From positions 1 to 64,000 of the forward strand of contig CAYRGN010000017.1 in NCBI GenBank assembly GCA_964423865.1: a stretch of 64,000 nucleotides of DNA, read 5' to 3'. The notes beneath the pieces were generated by a model. That model worked only from the letters and a program-made list of their open reading frames with translations. It did not search any database and was not told the DNA's origin. Below, piece after piece: positions 35,448-43,770 of the stretch. Source of the DNA: Leadbetterella sp964423865 (GTDB lineage Bacteria; Bacteroidota; Bacteroidia; Cytophagales; Spirosomataceae). The number at the start of each line of letters is the position of its first letter. Within the stretch, counting starts at the first letter, position 1. Position numbers and translations under genes: made by a program.

Positions 35448-35459
35448 GTGTATAAAATT

Positions 35460-35600
35460 TTTACTTTCAGCAGTCAGCCGGGTGGCGCACCACTATCAGC
35501 AGTCAGCCGGGCGGAAGGCACCCCGCGGCGCATCGCTTTCAGCTTTCAGCTTATTCATTGGGAGGCGCCCAACCGCCGGTGATGTACCGGTTCCTGATCG
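35460..35600. repeat. Intergenic repeat block (heptamers plus G+C-rich segment)
   Basis: CAGCAGTCAGCCGGG occurs twice (about 35468 and 35499). It is followed by AGCTTTC heptamers (about 35540-35550) and a block starting TTATTCATTGGGAGGCGCC that matches the one at 11627-11645. It sits between lpxB and the small lipoprotein gene. Confidence 0.75.
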
Positions 35601-35603
35601 CGC

Positions 35604-36701
35604 TCAGTCCGTTTTAAAATTCAAAATGGCGTCCGCAGCTGTTTCGGAGGCCTCCCGGTGACCCAGTATTTCTTTTACAGCGTCGTATTCCATTAACTGT
35701 TTTTCCCTTACTTTATTATCATGCATCAGCTTTTTTAACTCTTCCGCCACGTTTTCCACCGTACACTCGTCCTGTATAAGTTCTTTCACTACCTCCTTGC
35801 CCGCCACCAGGTTCACCAGGGAAACAAAACGCAACTTCACCAGCATCCGGGCTATAGCATAGGTAAGTCCGCTGGTTTTGTAGACCACCACCTGGGGTAC
35901 GTTGAAGAGGGCTGCTTCCAGCGTGGCCGTACCTGACGTGACCACGGCGGCCCGGGCCACATGAAGTATATCATAGGTACGGTCAAAGGCCAGGTCAAAC
36001 ACGCCCCCTCTAAATTCATAAAAGTCACGATCAAAGGTAGAAACACCGGCCACTATCCAGTGATAATTCCGGGTGGTGTAGGTCAGCTTCGCCATGATAT
36101 CCATCATCCTCCATATCTCCTGCCGCCTGCTGCCGGGCAAGAGTGCCACCACAGGGCGACCCCCGTTATAACGCGGAAAATAGAAATCGTGCCTGAATTT
36201 CCGGATCTCGTCAAAAAGCGGGTTTCCCACGTACTTCACCGGCACCCCGTACTGCTCAAAAAAGGGTACTTCAAACGGAAGTATCACCAGGGTGAGGTCT
36301 GTGTATTTTCTCAGCTGGTGCACTCTGCTCTTATTCCATGCCCACGCTTTGGGTGCGATATAGTAGAAAACCCGGAGGCCCCGCGCCTTCGCCCATTTGG
36401 CAATACGCAGGTTAAAGCCGGCGTAATCTACCAGGATCAGGGCATCGGGACGAACCTCTTCGATATGCTTACGCACCAAATGCATAAATTTACCAATCTT
36501 TCTCAGGTTGGTCAGCACTTCCCAAAAGCCCATAAAGGCCATGTCTTCGTAACGCTGGAGGATGTTCACCCCGGCCGACTCCATATTTTGCCCTCCCCAG
36601 CCGATCAGCTCCACGCCCGGGTCAAGCTCCCGCATGGACTCGGCCAGATTACCCGCATGTATGTCTCCGGACCTTTCTCCGGCTATCAGGAAATACTTCA
36701 T
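35604..36701 (-). CDS. lpxB: Lipid-A-disaccharide synthase
   Basis: 365 residues, GT19 family. Opens with the conserved FLIAGERSGDIHAGNL, contains the LVDYAGFNLRIAKWAK and ALLPGSRRQEI blocks and the TSGTATLEAALFNVPQVVVYK segment. The enzyme joins UDP-diacylglucosamine and lipid X to form the disaccharide precursor of lipid A at the cytoplasmic membrane face. queD lies 36 bases upstream on the same strand. Complete length. Confidence 0.96.
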   Translation of the reverse strand: MKYFLIAGERSGDIHAGNLAESMRELDPGVELIGWGGQNMESAGVNILQRYEDMAFMGFWEVLTNLRKIGKFMHLVRKHIEEVRPDALILVDYAGFNLRIAKWAKARGLRVFYYIAPKAWAWNKSRVHQLRKYTDLTLVILPFEVPFFEQYGVPVKYVGNPLFDEIRKFRHDFYFPRYNGGRPVVALLPGSRRQEIWRMMDIMAKLTYTTRNYHWIVAGVSTFDRDFYEFRGGVFDLAFDRTYDILHVARAAVVTSGTATLEAALFNVPQVVVYKTSGLTYAIARMLVKLRFVSLVNLVAGKEVVKELIQDECTVENVAEELKKLMHDNKVREKQLMEYDAVKEILGHREASETAADAILNFKTD

Positions 36702-36737
36702 TTATGCTTCGCGTTTTGGATGGGGGATAACACGACA

Positions 36738-37151
36738 CTACCGACCGAAGTATTCCACAAAATGGTTCGCGGTCTCTGTCAGTTTTATCCGGTATAGTTT
36801 TACTCCGTATTTTTCTTTCAGTACGGGCTCCAGTATTTTCCATACGGCAATGGCGAAATTCTCCGTGGTAGGAAGTTTTCCTCTCAGGAATTCCACGTCT
36901 TCATTGAGGTAAGTATGATCCACTTTCGAAATCACCTCCTCTCGCATGGTACGGCTAAGCGCTTTAAGATCGATCACAAAACCCGTATCTTCGCTTACTT
37001 CTCCCTCTACCGTGACGAAGAGCTCCCAGTTATGCCCGTGTACGCGGGAACAGGGTCCGAAGACTTCAAAGTTCTGCACTTCCGTCCACCGGGGATTAAA
37101 GAGTCTGTGGGCCGCGTTAAACGTCTCTCTCCTTGTAATTTGAATCATCAC
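36738..37151 (-). CDS. queD: 6-carboxy-5,6,7,8-tetrahydropterin synthase / 6-pyruvoyl-tetrahydropterin synthase family
   Basis: 137 residues. The Cys-x3-His-Gly-His signature is present (Cys34, His38 and His40 in CSRVHGHNWE), with the third zinc ligand His15 in FNAAHRL. It makes the pterin intermediate of the queuosine pathway (QueD) or of tetrahydrobiopterin (PTPS). QueD is more likely in a bacterium of this type but the sequence alone does not decide. No queC or queE nearby. A -33/-7 promoter precedes it. Confidence 0.9.
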   Translation of the reverse strand: MMIQITRRETFNAAHRLFNPRWTEVQNFEVFGPCSRVHGHNWELFVTVEGEVSEDTGFVIDLKALSRTMREEVISKVDHTYLNEDVEFLRGKLPTTENFAIAVWKILEPVLKEKYGVKLYRIKLTETANHFVEYFGR

Positions 37152-37167
37152 TATAAAGTTCAGAAGG

Positions 37168-37199
37168 CAAAATTATTCTCAAAATCCGAGATTACACAA
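37168..37199 (-). promoter_or_regulatory. Predicted promoter of queD
   Basis: Minus strand TTG (37199-37197), 21 bases, TAATTTTG (37175-37168). Good match to the Bacteroidota -33/-7 arrangement, 17 bases before the gene. Confidence 0.6.
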
Positions 37200-37211
37200 T
37201 ATCGGGCGGGA

Positions 37212-37702
37212 ATAAATGTAACCCCTAGGGGATATGGGGGTCTACGCATTACCCCAATTACCGATATGTAACCCCTACGGGATATTTTGGACAAATCACA
37301 TCCCATTTGCTACCGATATGTAATCCCTACGGGATATTTTGGACAAATCATATCCCATTTGCTTCCGATATGTAATCCCTACGGGATATTTTGGAAAATC
37401 ACATCCCATTTGCTACCGATATGTAATCCCTACGGGATATTTTGGACAAANNNNNNNNNNNNNNNNNNNNNNNNNNNNNNNNNNNNNNNNNNNNNNNNNN
37501 NNNNNNNNNNNNNNNNNNNNNNNNNNNNNNNNNNNNNNNNNNNNNNNNNNTCATATTACATTTATCTACCGATATGTAACCCCTACGGGGTATTTTGGAA
37601 AATCACATTACATTTATCTACCGATATGTAACCCCTACGGGGTATTTTGGACAAATCACATCCAATTTGCTACCGATATGTAATCCCTACGGGATATTTT
37701 GG
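37212..37702. repeat. 52-bp tandem repeat array with conserved hairpin, interrupted by an assembly gap
   Basis: At least seven 51-52-base units are visible (starting 37261, 37313, 37365, 37416, 37569, 37621, 37673), each beginning CCGATATGTAA, plus a degenerate leading unit (about 37212-37260). Every unit carries a short hairpin ATCCCTACGGGAT or ACCCCTACGGGGT followed by ATTTTGG. The 100 Ns (37451-37550) fall within the array, so its true length is unknown. There are no unique spacers, so it is not CRISPR. Confidence 0.95.
37451..37550. other. Assembly gap (100 N)
   Basis: Exactly 100 undetermined bases inside the 52-bp repeat array, probably a scaffold gap of arbitrary length caused by the repeats. 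Confidence 0.99.
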
Positions 37703-38005
37703 TATGGTCTTCTTTTCAAATTAATGTTCGTCGTCAACTGTCAATTCACTCCCTTAATGCTTTTTTAATCTCCATTAAATTTTCCTTAAAACTGCTTCTC
37801 CGGACCCCAAATAGCTTAGAAGGGCGGGAGAAATACTTTTACTTTGCATTGTAAATGTACCTTAGGGGATAAAACCAACCCATTTATAAATCGTTACTAC
37901 AGTATTCTTAATCACTAGTACCTGATTTCGGGGTTCCCGCTTGGGTAAAATAATTAGACAGCTACGCGTTATCAGAAGGTGGACACACCAAGTGGTGCGC
38001 TGACC
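37703..38005. other. Intergenic region before the RND efflux operon, no gene seen
   Basis: Non-coding. It contains a TTACTTTG at 37839-37846 that is one base off the -7 consensus, A+T-rich stretches and no convincing open frame, tRNA or terminator. It ends against the heptamer repeats next to the adaptor gene. No local regulator gene for the efflux operon is present. Confidence 0.5.
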
Positions 38006-38047
38006 GCTGAAAGCTAAAGGCTGAAAGCTGAAGGCTGAAAGCTAAAT
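38006..38047. repeat. Heptanucleotide tandem repeat (GCTGAAA type, x6)
   Basis: Six consecutive heptamers: GCTGAAA, GCTAAAG, GCTGAAA, GCTGAAG, GCTGAAA, GCTAAAT, ending 9 bases before the ATG of the efflux adaptor gene. Same 7-base period as the other clusters in this window. Confidence 0.9.
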
Positions 38048-38056
38048 TTTATACCG

Positions 38057-39190
38057 ATGAAAGACATCTTAAAATTATTGTGGTGGAGTAGCCTGGCGGC
38101 CCTCCTCATCACCGGATGCAAAGAAGAAGAAAAAGAAGATCCGGGACTGGCACTGCCCGTGAAACTCCTTAAAAAAGATTCTGCCGTCACTACTTTCGAG
38201 TTTTTGGGCGCTGTAGAGGGGAAGGTCAATGTAGAAATTCGGCCCCAGGTAGAAGGCATCCTGGAAAACATCTATATCGATGAAGGCGATTTTGTAAAAG
38301 CCGGACAACCCATCTTCCGGATCAATGAACTTCCTTACCAGGAACAGGTAAAAAATGCCCGGGCGAACGTAGAAGTGGAAAAAGCCCGCCTGCGGAACGC
38401 GGAAATTGAACTCAGCCGCCTGCAACCCCTGGTAGACAACGAGGTGATTTCCGAGGTACAGCTGAAAACGGCGGAATCGAACCTGGAAGTAGCCAAAGCC
38501 TCCCTGGCCCGCGCCCAGGCCCTCGAAGCCACCGCCCGCATCAACATGGGCTTTACCACCATCAAAGCCCCCGTAAACGGGTATATCGGCCGTATTCCCA
38601 AACGTATCGGGAACCTGGTGGCCAAAAACGACAGCCAGCCCATCACCGTACTTTCCGATATTGAAGAAGTATATGTGTACTTTACCATGAGCGAATCCGA
38701 CTACCTCTTCTTTAAAAAAATGAGCCAGGATTCTACAGCTAAAAAAATCAATCCGAATGTGAAGCTGGTGCTGGCAGACGGCTCCGTTTACGAACTGCCC
38801 GGGCGAATCGATGCCGACGCCGGACAAGTCAACCGCTCTACAGGAGCCATATCCCTGCGCGCCACCTTTTCCAATCCGAATAAACTGCTGCGCTCCGGGA
38901 ATACGGGGAAGATCCTGATGGAACAACTGCATCCCAATGTGCTGCTGATCCCCCAGGTGGCCACGTCGGTGATCCAGGACCGTACCTTTGTCTTCCGCCT
39001 GAAAGACGACAATACCGTAGAACGCATACTGGTCAGCATTGAAGGAAAATCCGGGCGAAACTACATCGTGGCGGACGGCAAGTTGAAAGAAAACGACCGT
39101 ATCGTTACTTCCGGACTGGATAAACTAACCGAAGGCGTGAAAGTAAACCCCATGGGCGAGTCCCAGATTCTAAGCCAGAAACTAAGATAA
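38057..39190 (+). CDS. RND efflux periplasmic adaptor (membrane fusion protein)
   Basis: 377 residues. Lipoprotein signal with Cys21 (LLITGC). The typical AcrA/MexE-like order is seen: beta-barrel/lipoyl halves around residue 60-100 and 180-210 (VRPQVEGILENIYI-like and GFTTIKAPVNGYIGRI), a coiled-coil hairpin (about 105-165) and a membrane-proximal domain (220-377). It bridges the inner-membrane pump and the outer-membrane channel encoded by the next two genes. The operon is adaptor-pump-channel. Heptamer repeats lie immediately upstream. Confidence 0.93.
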   Translation: MKDILKLLWWSSLAALLITGCKEEEKEDPGLALPVKLLKKDSAVTTFEFLGAVEGKVNVEIRPQVEGILENIYIDEGDFVKAGQPIFRINELPYQEQVKNARANVEVEKARLRNAEIELSRLQPLVDNEVISEVQLKTAESNLEVAKASLARAQALEATARINMGFTTIKAPVNGYIGRIPKRIGNLVAKNDSQPITVLSDIEEVYVYFTMSESDYLFFKKMSQDSTAKKINPNVKLVLADGSVYELPGRIDADAGQVNRSTGAISLRATFSNPNKLLRSGNTGKILMEQLHPNVLLIPQVATSVIQDRTFVFRLKDDNTVERILVSIEGKSGRNYIVADGKLKENDRIVTSGLDKLTEGVKVNPMGESQILSQKLR

Positions 39191-39200
39191 CCCCCCGCTT

Positions 39201-42200
39201 ATGTTTAAATACGTTTTAAACAGGCCTGTACTCGCTTCGGTGATTTCCTTGCTGATCCTGATTTCCGGCCTGATTTCTATCCTGAGGCTTCCGGTAACCC
39301 GCTTTCCGGATATCGCCCCGCCCAGTGTAAGCATCAGTGTCTCCTACCCGGGCGGAAACGCCGAAACCGTGGCCAAGTCCGTGCTGCTCCCCCTGGAAGA
39401 GGCGGTGAACGGTGTGGAGAACATGACCTATATCAAATCCAGCGCCAATAACTCGGGCTCCGGGAATATTTCAGTTTTCTTTAAGCCGGGTACCGACCCC
39501 GACATCGCCGCCGTGAACGTACAGAACAGCATTTCCCGCGCGGTGAACCAGATTCCCTCGGAAGTAAACGAAGCCGGGATATCGGTGGTGAAAAGGCAGA
39601 GCGGCAGCATCATGACCATCAACATTTTCAGCGATAAAGCCGACGGTCCCTATGACGAAACTTTTCTCCAGGCTTACGCCCGGATTAACGTAATCCGCGA
39701 AATCCTCCGGGTGGAAGGAGTGGCCCAGGCCACCCTCCTGGGTGGTCGCGACTACTCCATGCGGATCTGGCTCAACCCGGAAAAACTGGCCGTCTACGGC
39801 CTGATTCCCCAGGAAGTGGTTAGCGCCATCCGCGAGCAAAACTTTGAGGCCGCTCCCGGAAAATTCGGAGAAGCTTCGTACGAAGTCTTCGAAGCCGTTC
39901 TGAAGCATAAAGGGCGCTTCAGCGAGCCCGAAGAATACGAACGCATTCCCATCCGGACCAACCAGGACGGCTCCGTGCTGTACCTGAAAGATGTGGCCCG
40001 AGTAGAGTTCGGCTCTTCGAATTATGGTAGCGACAACAAGGTAAATGCCAAACCCGGCATCACCATCAATGTGTCGCAAACCAACAATTCAAATGCCAAG
40101 GTCATCGACCAGAAAGTACGAGATGTGCTGGAAAATACTGCCAAGCTGTTTCCAGAAGGCATTTCATACGATATTTCGTACAGTGTTCGGGAGCAGATCG
40201 ACGAGTCGATCAAACAAGTGATCAAGACCATATTTGAAGCCTTTATTCTGGTTTTCATTACGGTTTTTATCTTTCTGCAAAACTACCGCGCCACCTTGAT
40301 TCCGGCGGTAGCGATTCCGGTTTCCCTGATCGGAACTTTCTTCTTCCTGGACATGATGGGTTTCTCCATCAATGTACTGACCATGTTCGCCCTGGTGTTG
40401 TCCATAGGTATAGTGGTAGATGATGCGATTGTGGTAGTAGAAGCCGTGTACCACAAAATGCACAGCAAAAAAATGAAAACCTACCCGGCCACGGTAGAAG
40501 CCATGAACGAAATTTCCAAGGCCCTCATTTCCATTACCCTGGTGATGGCCGCGGTTTTTCTTCCGGTAGGCTTTATGGAAGGCCCTGTGGGCCTGTTCTA
40601 CCGGCAATTTGCCTACACCCTGGTAGCAGCGGTATTCATTTCCGCAGTGAATGCCCTTACGCTGAGCCCGGTACTCTGTTCCCTTCTGCTGAAGCCCGTA
40701 GACCACGAGGAGGAGGAAGGCAAAAATATCTTTGCCCGTTACCGCGACCGGCTTTTCAATAGCTTCAATTACGGATTCGAAGCGTTTACAGAAAAGTATA
40801 TCGGGATTGTGCAGTGGACCTCCCTGCACAGGAAACTGAGCTTCCTGGGCCTGGGCCTTATTTTCGTGCTTACCTATTTCCTGTTTGTCAAGACGCCCAA
40901 GTCGTTTATTCCTACGGAAGACGACAGCTTCCTGACCTACTCCCTTGCCATGCCGTCAGGTTCTTCCCTGAACAGAACTACGGAAGCCATTACGCTTGCC
41001 GACAGCATCATACAGCAATACGAGGCCGTGGCCTCGGTAAACAGTATCTCGGGTTACAATGTGATTGACGGCTCCACCAGTCCTTCTTTTGGTATGGGAT
41101 ATATTAATCTGAAACCCATAGAAGACCGGTCATCCATCAGTAAGGTGATTGATGATCTCAGGGAACAATTGAGTTCCGTGACAGACGCCCGGATTTCCGT
41201 ATTCGCCCGTCCAACCGTACAGGGTTTCGGAGATTTCGACGGGATTGAGCTAATGCTCCAAGATCGTTTGGGGGGCGAATTTTCCAACTTCAGCCAGGTG
41301 GCCGATGAGTTCATCCGGGAGATGAACCGCCTTCCCCAAATTGAGAACGCCTTTACTACTTTCCGGGCTGATTTTCCTCAATATGAAATCACGATAGACT
41401 ACCTGAAAGCGAAAGCCCTGGGCGTCAATACCCGGGAGATGATGCGTACTGTGCAGTCGCTTTTCGGGCGGGTGCAGGCGGGAGATTTCAACCGTTTCGG
41501 GCGACAATACCGCGTATACATGCAGGCGGATGTGCAATACCGCGATGAGCCGGGTACACTCCATTCGGTCTTTGTTAAAAACAGCCGGGGCGAAATGATC
41601 CCGATCAATACGCTGATCAAGGTTAACCGGGTATTCGGACCTGAAATCGTGGGCCGCTACAACCTGTTTAACGGAATCAGCATCAAGGCCTCGGCCGCAC
41701 CCGGGTACAGTTCCGGTGATGCCATTGCCGCTGTAGAGAAACTGGCGGCAGAGAAAATTCCGGCAAGCTATAGCTACGAATGGACGGGCATCAGCCTGGA
41801 AGAGAAAGGCGCCGGTTCTCAAACGGCCCTGATTTTCGCATTGAGTCTTATTTTCGTGTATTTCCTGCTGGCCGCCCAATACGAGAGCTATATTATTCCC
41901 CTGGCTGTACTCCTTTCTATTCCTACCGGTATCCTGGGGGTTTTTGTATTTATTAACCTGGCAGGGCTGGAGAACAATATCTACGTGCAAGTAGGACTGA
42001 TTATGTTGATCGGCCTGCTGGCCAAAAACGCGATCCTGATCGTGGAATACGGCATACAGAGCCGTAAACAGGGCGCTACCGCCGTGCAGGCGGCCCTTAA
42101 CGCCGCACGCCTGCGTTTGCGGCCCATCATCATGACTTCCCTGGCTTTTGTAGCGGGGCTGATCCCCCTGATGGTTTCCACAGGCCCTTCCGCCATTGGC

Positions 42201-42347
42201 AACAAGTCGGTAAGCATCAGCGCTGCCGGCGGTATGCTCTTCGGAATTTTACTGGGCCTCTTTATTATCCCCCTGCTTTACCTGGCTTTCCAGGTATTGC
42301 ATGACCGGGTGGCCCGTCACCTAAACATTGAAAGAGATGAAGCTTAA
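39201..42347 (+). CDS. RND multidrug efflux permease, AcrB/HAE1 family
   Basis: 1048 residues, 12 membrane helices with two large periplasmic loops (about 40-330 and 560-860). Proton-relay residues are visible in helix 4 (SIGIVVDDAIVVVEA, two adjacent Asp). Opening segment RPVLASVISLLILISGLISILRLP-like and the C-terminal PIIMTSLAFVAGLIPL are characteristic of the hydrophobe/amphiphile (HAE1) subfamily. It exports drugs, bile-like compounds or other amphiphiles; the natural substrate is unknown. Starts 10 bases after the adaptor stop. Its 3' end overlaps the channel gene. Confidence 0.95.
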   Translation: MFKYVLNRPVLASVISLLILISGLISILRLPVTRFPDIAPPSVSISVSYPGGNAETVAKSVLLPLEEAVNGVENMTYIKSSANNSGSGNISVFFKPGTDPDIAAVNVQNSISRAVNQIPSEVNEAGISVVKRQSGSIMTINIFSDKADGPYDETFLQAYARINVIREILRVEGVAQATLLGGRDYSMRIWLNPEKLAVYGLIPQEVVSAIREQNFEAAPGKFGEASYEVFEAVLKHKGRFSEPEEYERIPIRTNQDGSVLYLKDVARVEFGSSNYGSDNKVNAKPGITINVSQTNNSNAKVIDQKVRDVLENTAKLFPEGISYDISYSVREQIDESIKQVIKTIFEAFILVFITVFIFLQNYRATLIPAVAIPVSLIGTFFFLDMMGFSINVLTMFALVLSIGIVVDDAIVVVEAVYHKMHSKKMKTYPATVEAMNEISKALISITLVMAAVFLPVGFMEGPVGLFYRQFAYTLVAAVFISAVNALTLSPVLCSLLLKPVDHEEEEGKNIFARYRDRLFNSFNYGFEAFTEKYIGIVQWTSLHRKLSFLGLGLIFVLTYFLFVKTPKSFIPTEDDSFLTYSLAMPSGSSLNRTTEAITLADSIIQQYEAVASVNSISGYNVIDGSTSPSFGMGYINLKPIEDRSSISKVIDDLREQLSSVTDARISVFARPTVQGFGDFDGIELMLQDRLGGEFSNFSQVADEFIREMNRLPQIENAFTTFRADFPQYEITIDYLKAKALGVNTREMMRTVQSLFGRVQAGDFNRFGRQYRVYMQADVQYRDEPGTLHSVFVKNSRGEMIPINTLIKVNRVFGPEIVGRYNLFNGISIKASAAPGYSSGDAIAAVEKLAAEKIPASYSYEWTGISLEEKGAGSQTALIFALSLIFVYFLLAAQYESYIIPLAVLLSIPTGILGVFVFINLAGLENNIYVQVGLIMLIGLLAKNAILIVEYGIQSRKQGATAVQAALNAARLRLRPIIMTSLAFVAGLIPLMVSTGPSAIGNKSVSISAAGGMLFGILLGLFIIPLLYLAFQVLHDRVARHLNIERDEA

Positions 42348-43764
42348 AATCCTCCTGACCGGCGGTATGCTGTGGGCTTTGAGCAGCTGCAAGATAAGTC
42401 AGCCCTATCAGAGAGAAGTGGAAAACCTTCCTGAAAATTTCAGAAATCAGACGGTAAAAGACAGCCTGAATGTAGCCCGTGTTTCCTGGAAACGATTTTT
42501 CAATGACGCCACCCTGCTTCGCCTGATTGATACCGCCCTGCACTACAACATTTCTCTCTCCATGGCGGAGAAAGATGTGCGTATGGCGGAAGAACAGCTG
42601 TTTCAGCGCAAAGCCAACTTCTTCCCGTCGGTCAGGGTGGACCCCGAATTTTACGGGGAAAACCATTCTAAAAACCGATATTCCTCTCCTAACGGGAAAT
42701 ATTACAGTGAAAAGACGGCGCCCGATTTCATGTTTGTCAGTCGAAGGCAATACCTCTTCCCGGTGCAGTCTTCATGGGAAGCCGACATCTGGGGAAAGCT
42801 GAAGCGCATGAAAGAGGGTGCGGCCGCCCGACTGGAAGCGGATAGGGAGTCGTTCCGTGCCTTGCAGACCACCCTGGTGGCCGAGGTGGCTATTACTTAC
42901 TACAACCTGCTGGTACTTGACGAGCAGCTGACCGTAGCCAATACCAACCTGGAACTGACCCGCAGCACCCTGGAACTGACCCGCCTGCAATTTAAAGCCG
43001 GTATGGTCACTTCCCTGGCCATTCAGCAGACCGAAAACCAATTGCTGACCGCCACCGCCCTGATTCCGAAAATCAAAAGGGAAATCCTGCAGGAGGAAAA
43101 TTATCTGAAAAGCCTGATGGGACAATACCCGGGAGAAATTGAGCGAAGCCGTAAACTGGAAGATGTGCGTTTTTCCGACAATGTGTTTACAGGTATACCG
43201 ATAGACCTGCTCCGGAATCGCCCGGATGTCATTGCCGCCGAATACGATCTGCTGGCGGCGTATGCCGATGCCGATGTGGCCCGGGCCCAGCGCTACCCCA
43301 CCCTCGCCCTACAGTCGGAACTGGGCTTCGATTCCCAGGTGTTTGGTGTGTTATTTAATCCCATGGGGTCACTTTTTTCCACCTTTTCCGCTTCGCTTCT
43401 GCAACCTCTCTTTCAGAACCGAAAACTGAAAACCGCCCAAAATATCGCGGAGATTCAGAAAGAAAAGGTGGGCGACGCCTTCCGCGCTACTTTATTGCGC
43501 GCCGTACGTGAGGTGTCTGATGAGGTCAATAATATTCAAAAGCTGGAAGAAGAGTACCAGATTGCCCAGGAACGCCTTACCAACGCTAAAACGGCGGTGC
43601 AGAACGCTTCCCTGCTTTTCAAAAGCGGCATGGCCAACTATCTGGAAGTCATCAGCGCGCAAAGCAATGCCCTGAATAACGAGATTGACCTTTACAATAT
43701 TCGTCTTGATATCCTGACAGCCAATATTGAGCTGTACCGGAAACTGGGCGGAGGCTGGCAGTAA
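42337..43764 (+). CDS. Outer-membrane efflux channel, NodT/OprM family lipoprotein
   Basis: 475 residues from the ATG at 42337, overlapping the permease by 11 bases. Lipoprotein signal with Cys18 (ALSSC). Two outer-membrane efflux protein repeats (about 50-250 and 265-470) contain the LRNRPDVIAAEYDLLAA motif. It forms the trimeric outer-membrane duct of the tripartite pump. An in-frame TTG at 42328 is possible but less likely. The convergent glucosidase gene ends six bases downstream, so transcription of the two is opposed. Confidence 0.93.
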   Translation: MKLKILLTGGMLWALSSCKISQPYQREVENLPENFRNQTVKDSLNVARVSWKRFFNDATLLRLIDTALHYNISLSMAEKDVRMAEEQLFQRKANFFPSVRVDPEFYGENHSKNRYSSPNGKYYSEKTAPDFMFVSRRQYLFPVQSSWEADIWGKLKRMKEGAAARLEADRESFRALQTTLVAEVAITYYNLLVLDEQLTVANTNLELTRSTLELTRLQFKAGMVTSLAIQQTENQLLTATALIPKIKREILQEENYLKSLMGQYPGEIERSRKLEDVRFSDNVFTGIPIDLLRNRPDVIAAEYDLLAAYADADVARAQRYPTLALQSELGFDSQVFGVLFNPMGSLFSTFSASLLQPLFQNRKLKTAQNIAEIQKEKVGDAFRATLLRAVREVSDEVNNIQKLEEEYQIAQERLTNAKTAVQNASLLFKSGMANYLEVISAQSNALNNEIDLYNIRLDILTANIELYRKLGGGWQ

Positions 43765-43770
43765 CAGGCC

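Noticed and set aside
37287..37683. Open frames through the 52-bp array encoding repeated Pro/Tyr-rich peptides
   Set aside because: They arise because 51/52-base units allow long open frames; they cross the assembly gap and have no promoter or conservation.
37261..37702. CRISPR-like array
   Set aside because: The units abut with no unique spacers: the whole 52-base unit is repeated. No cas genes are near.
37703..38056. A TetR/AraC-type regulator for the RND operon
   Set aside because: No frame of suitable length or helix-turn-helix pattern is present in this gap.
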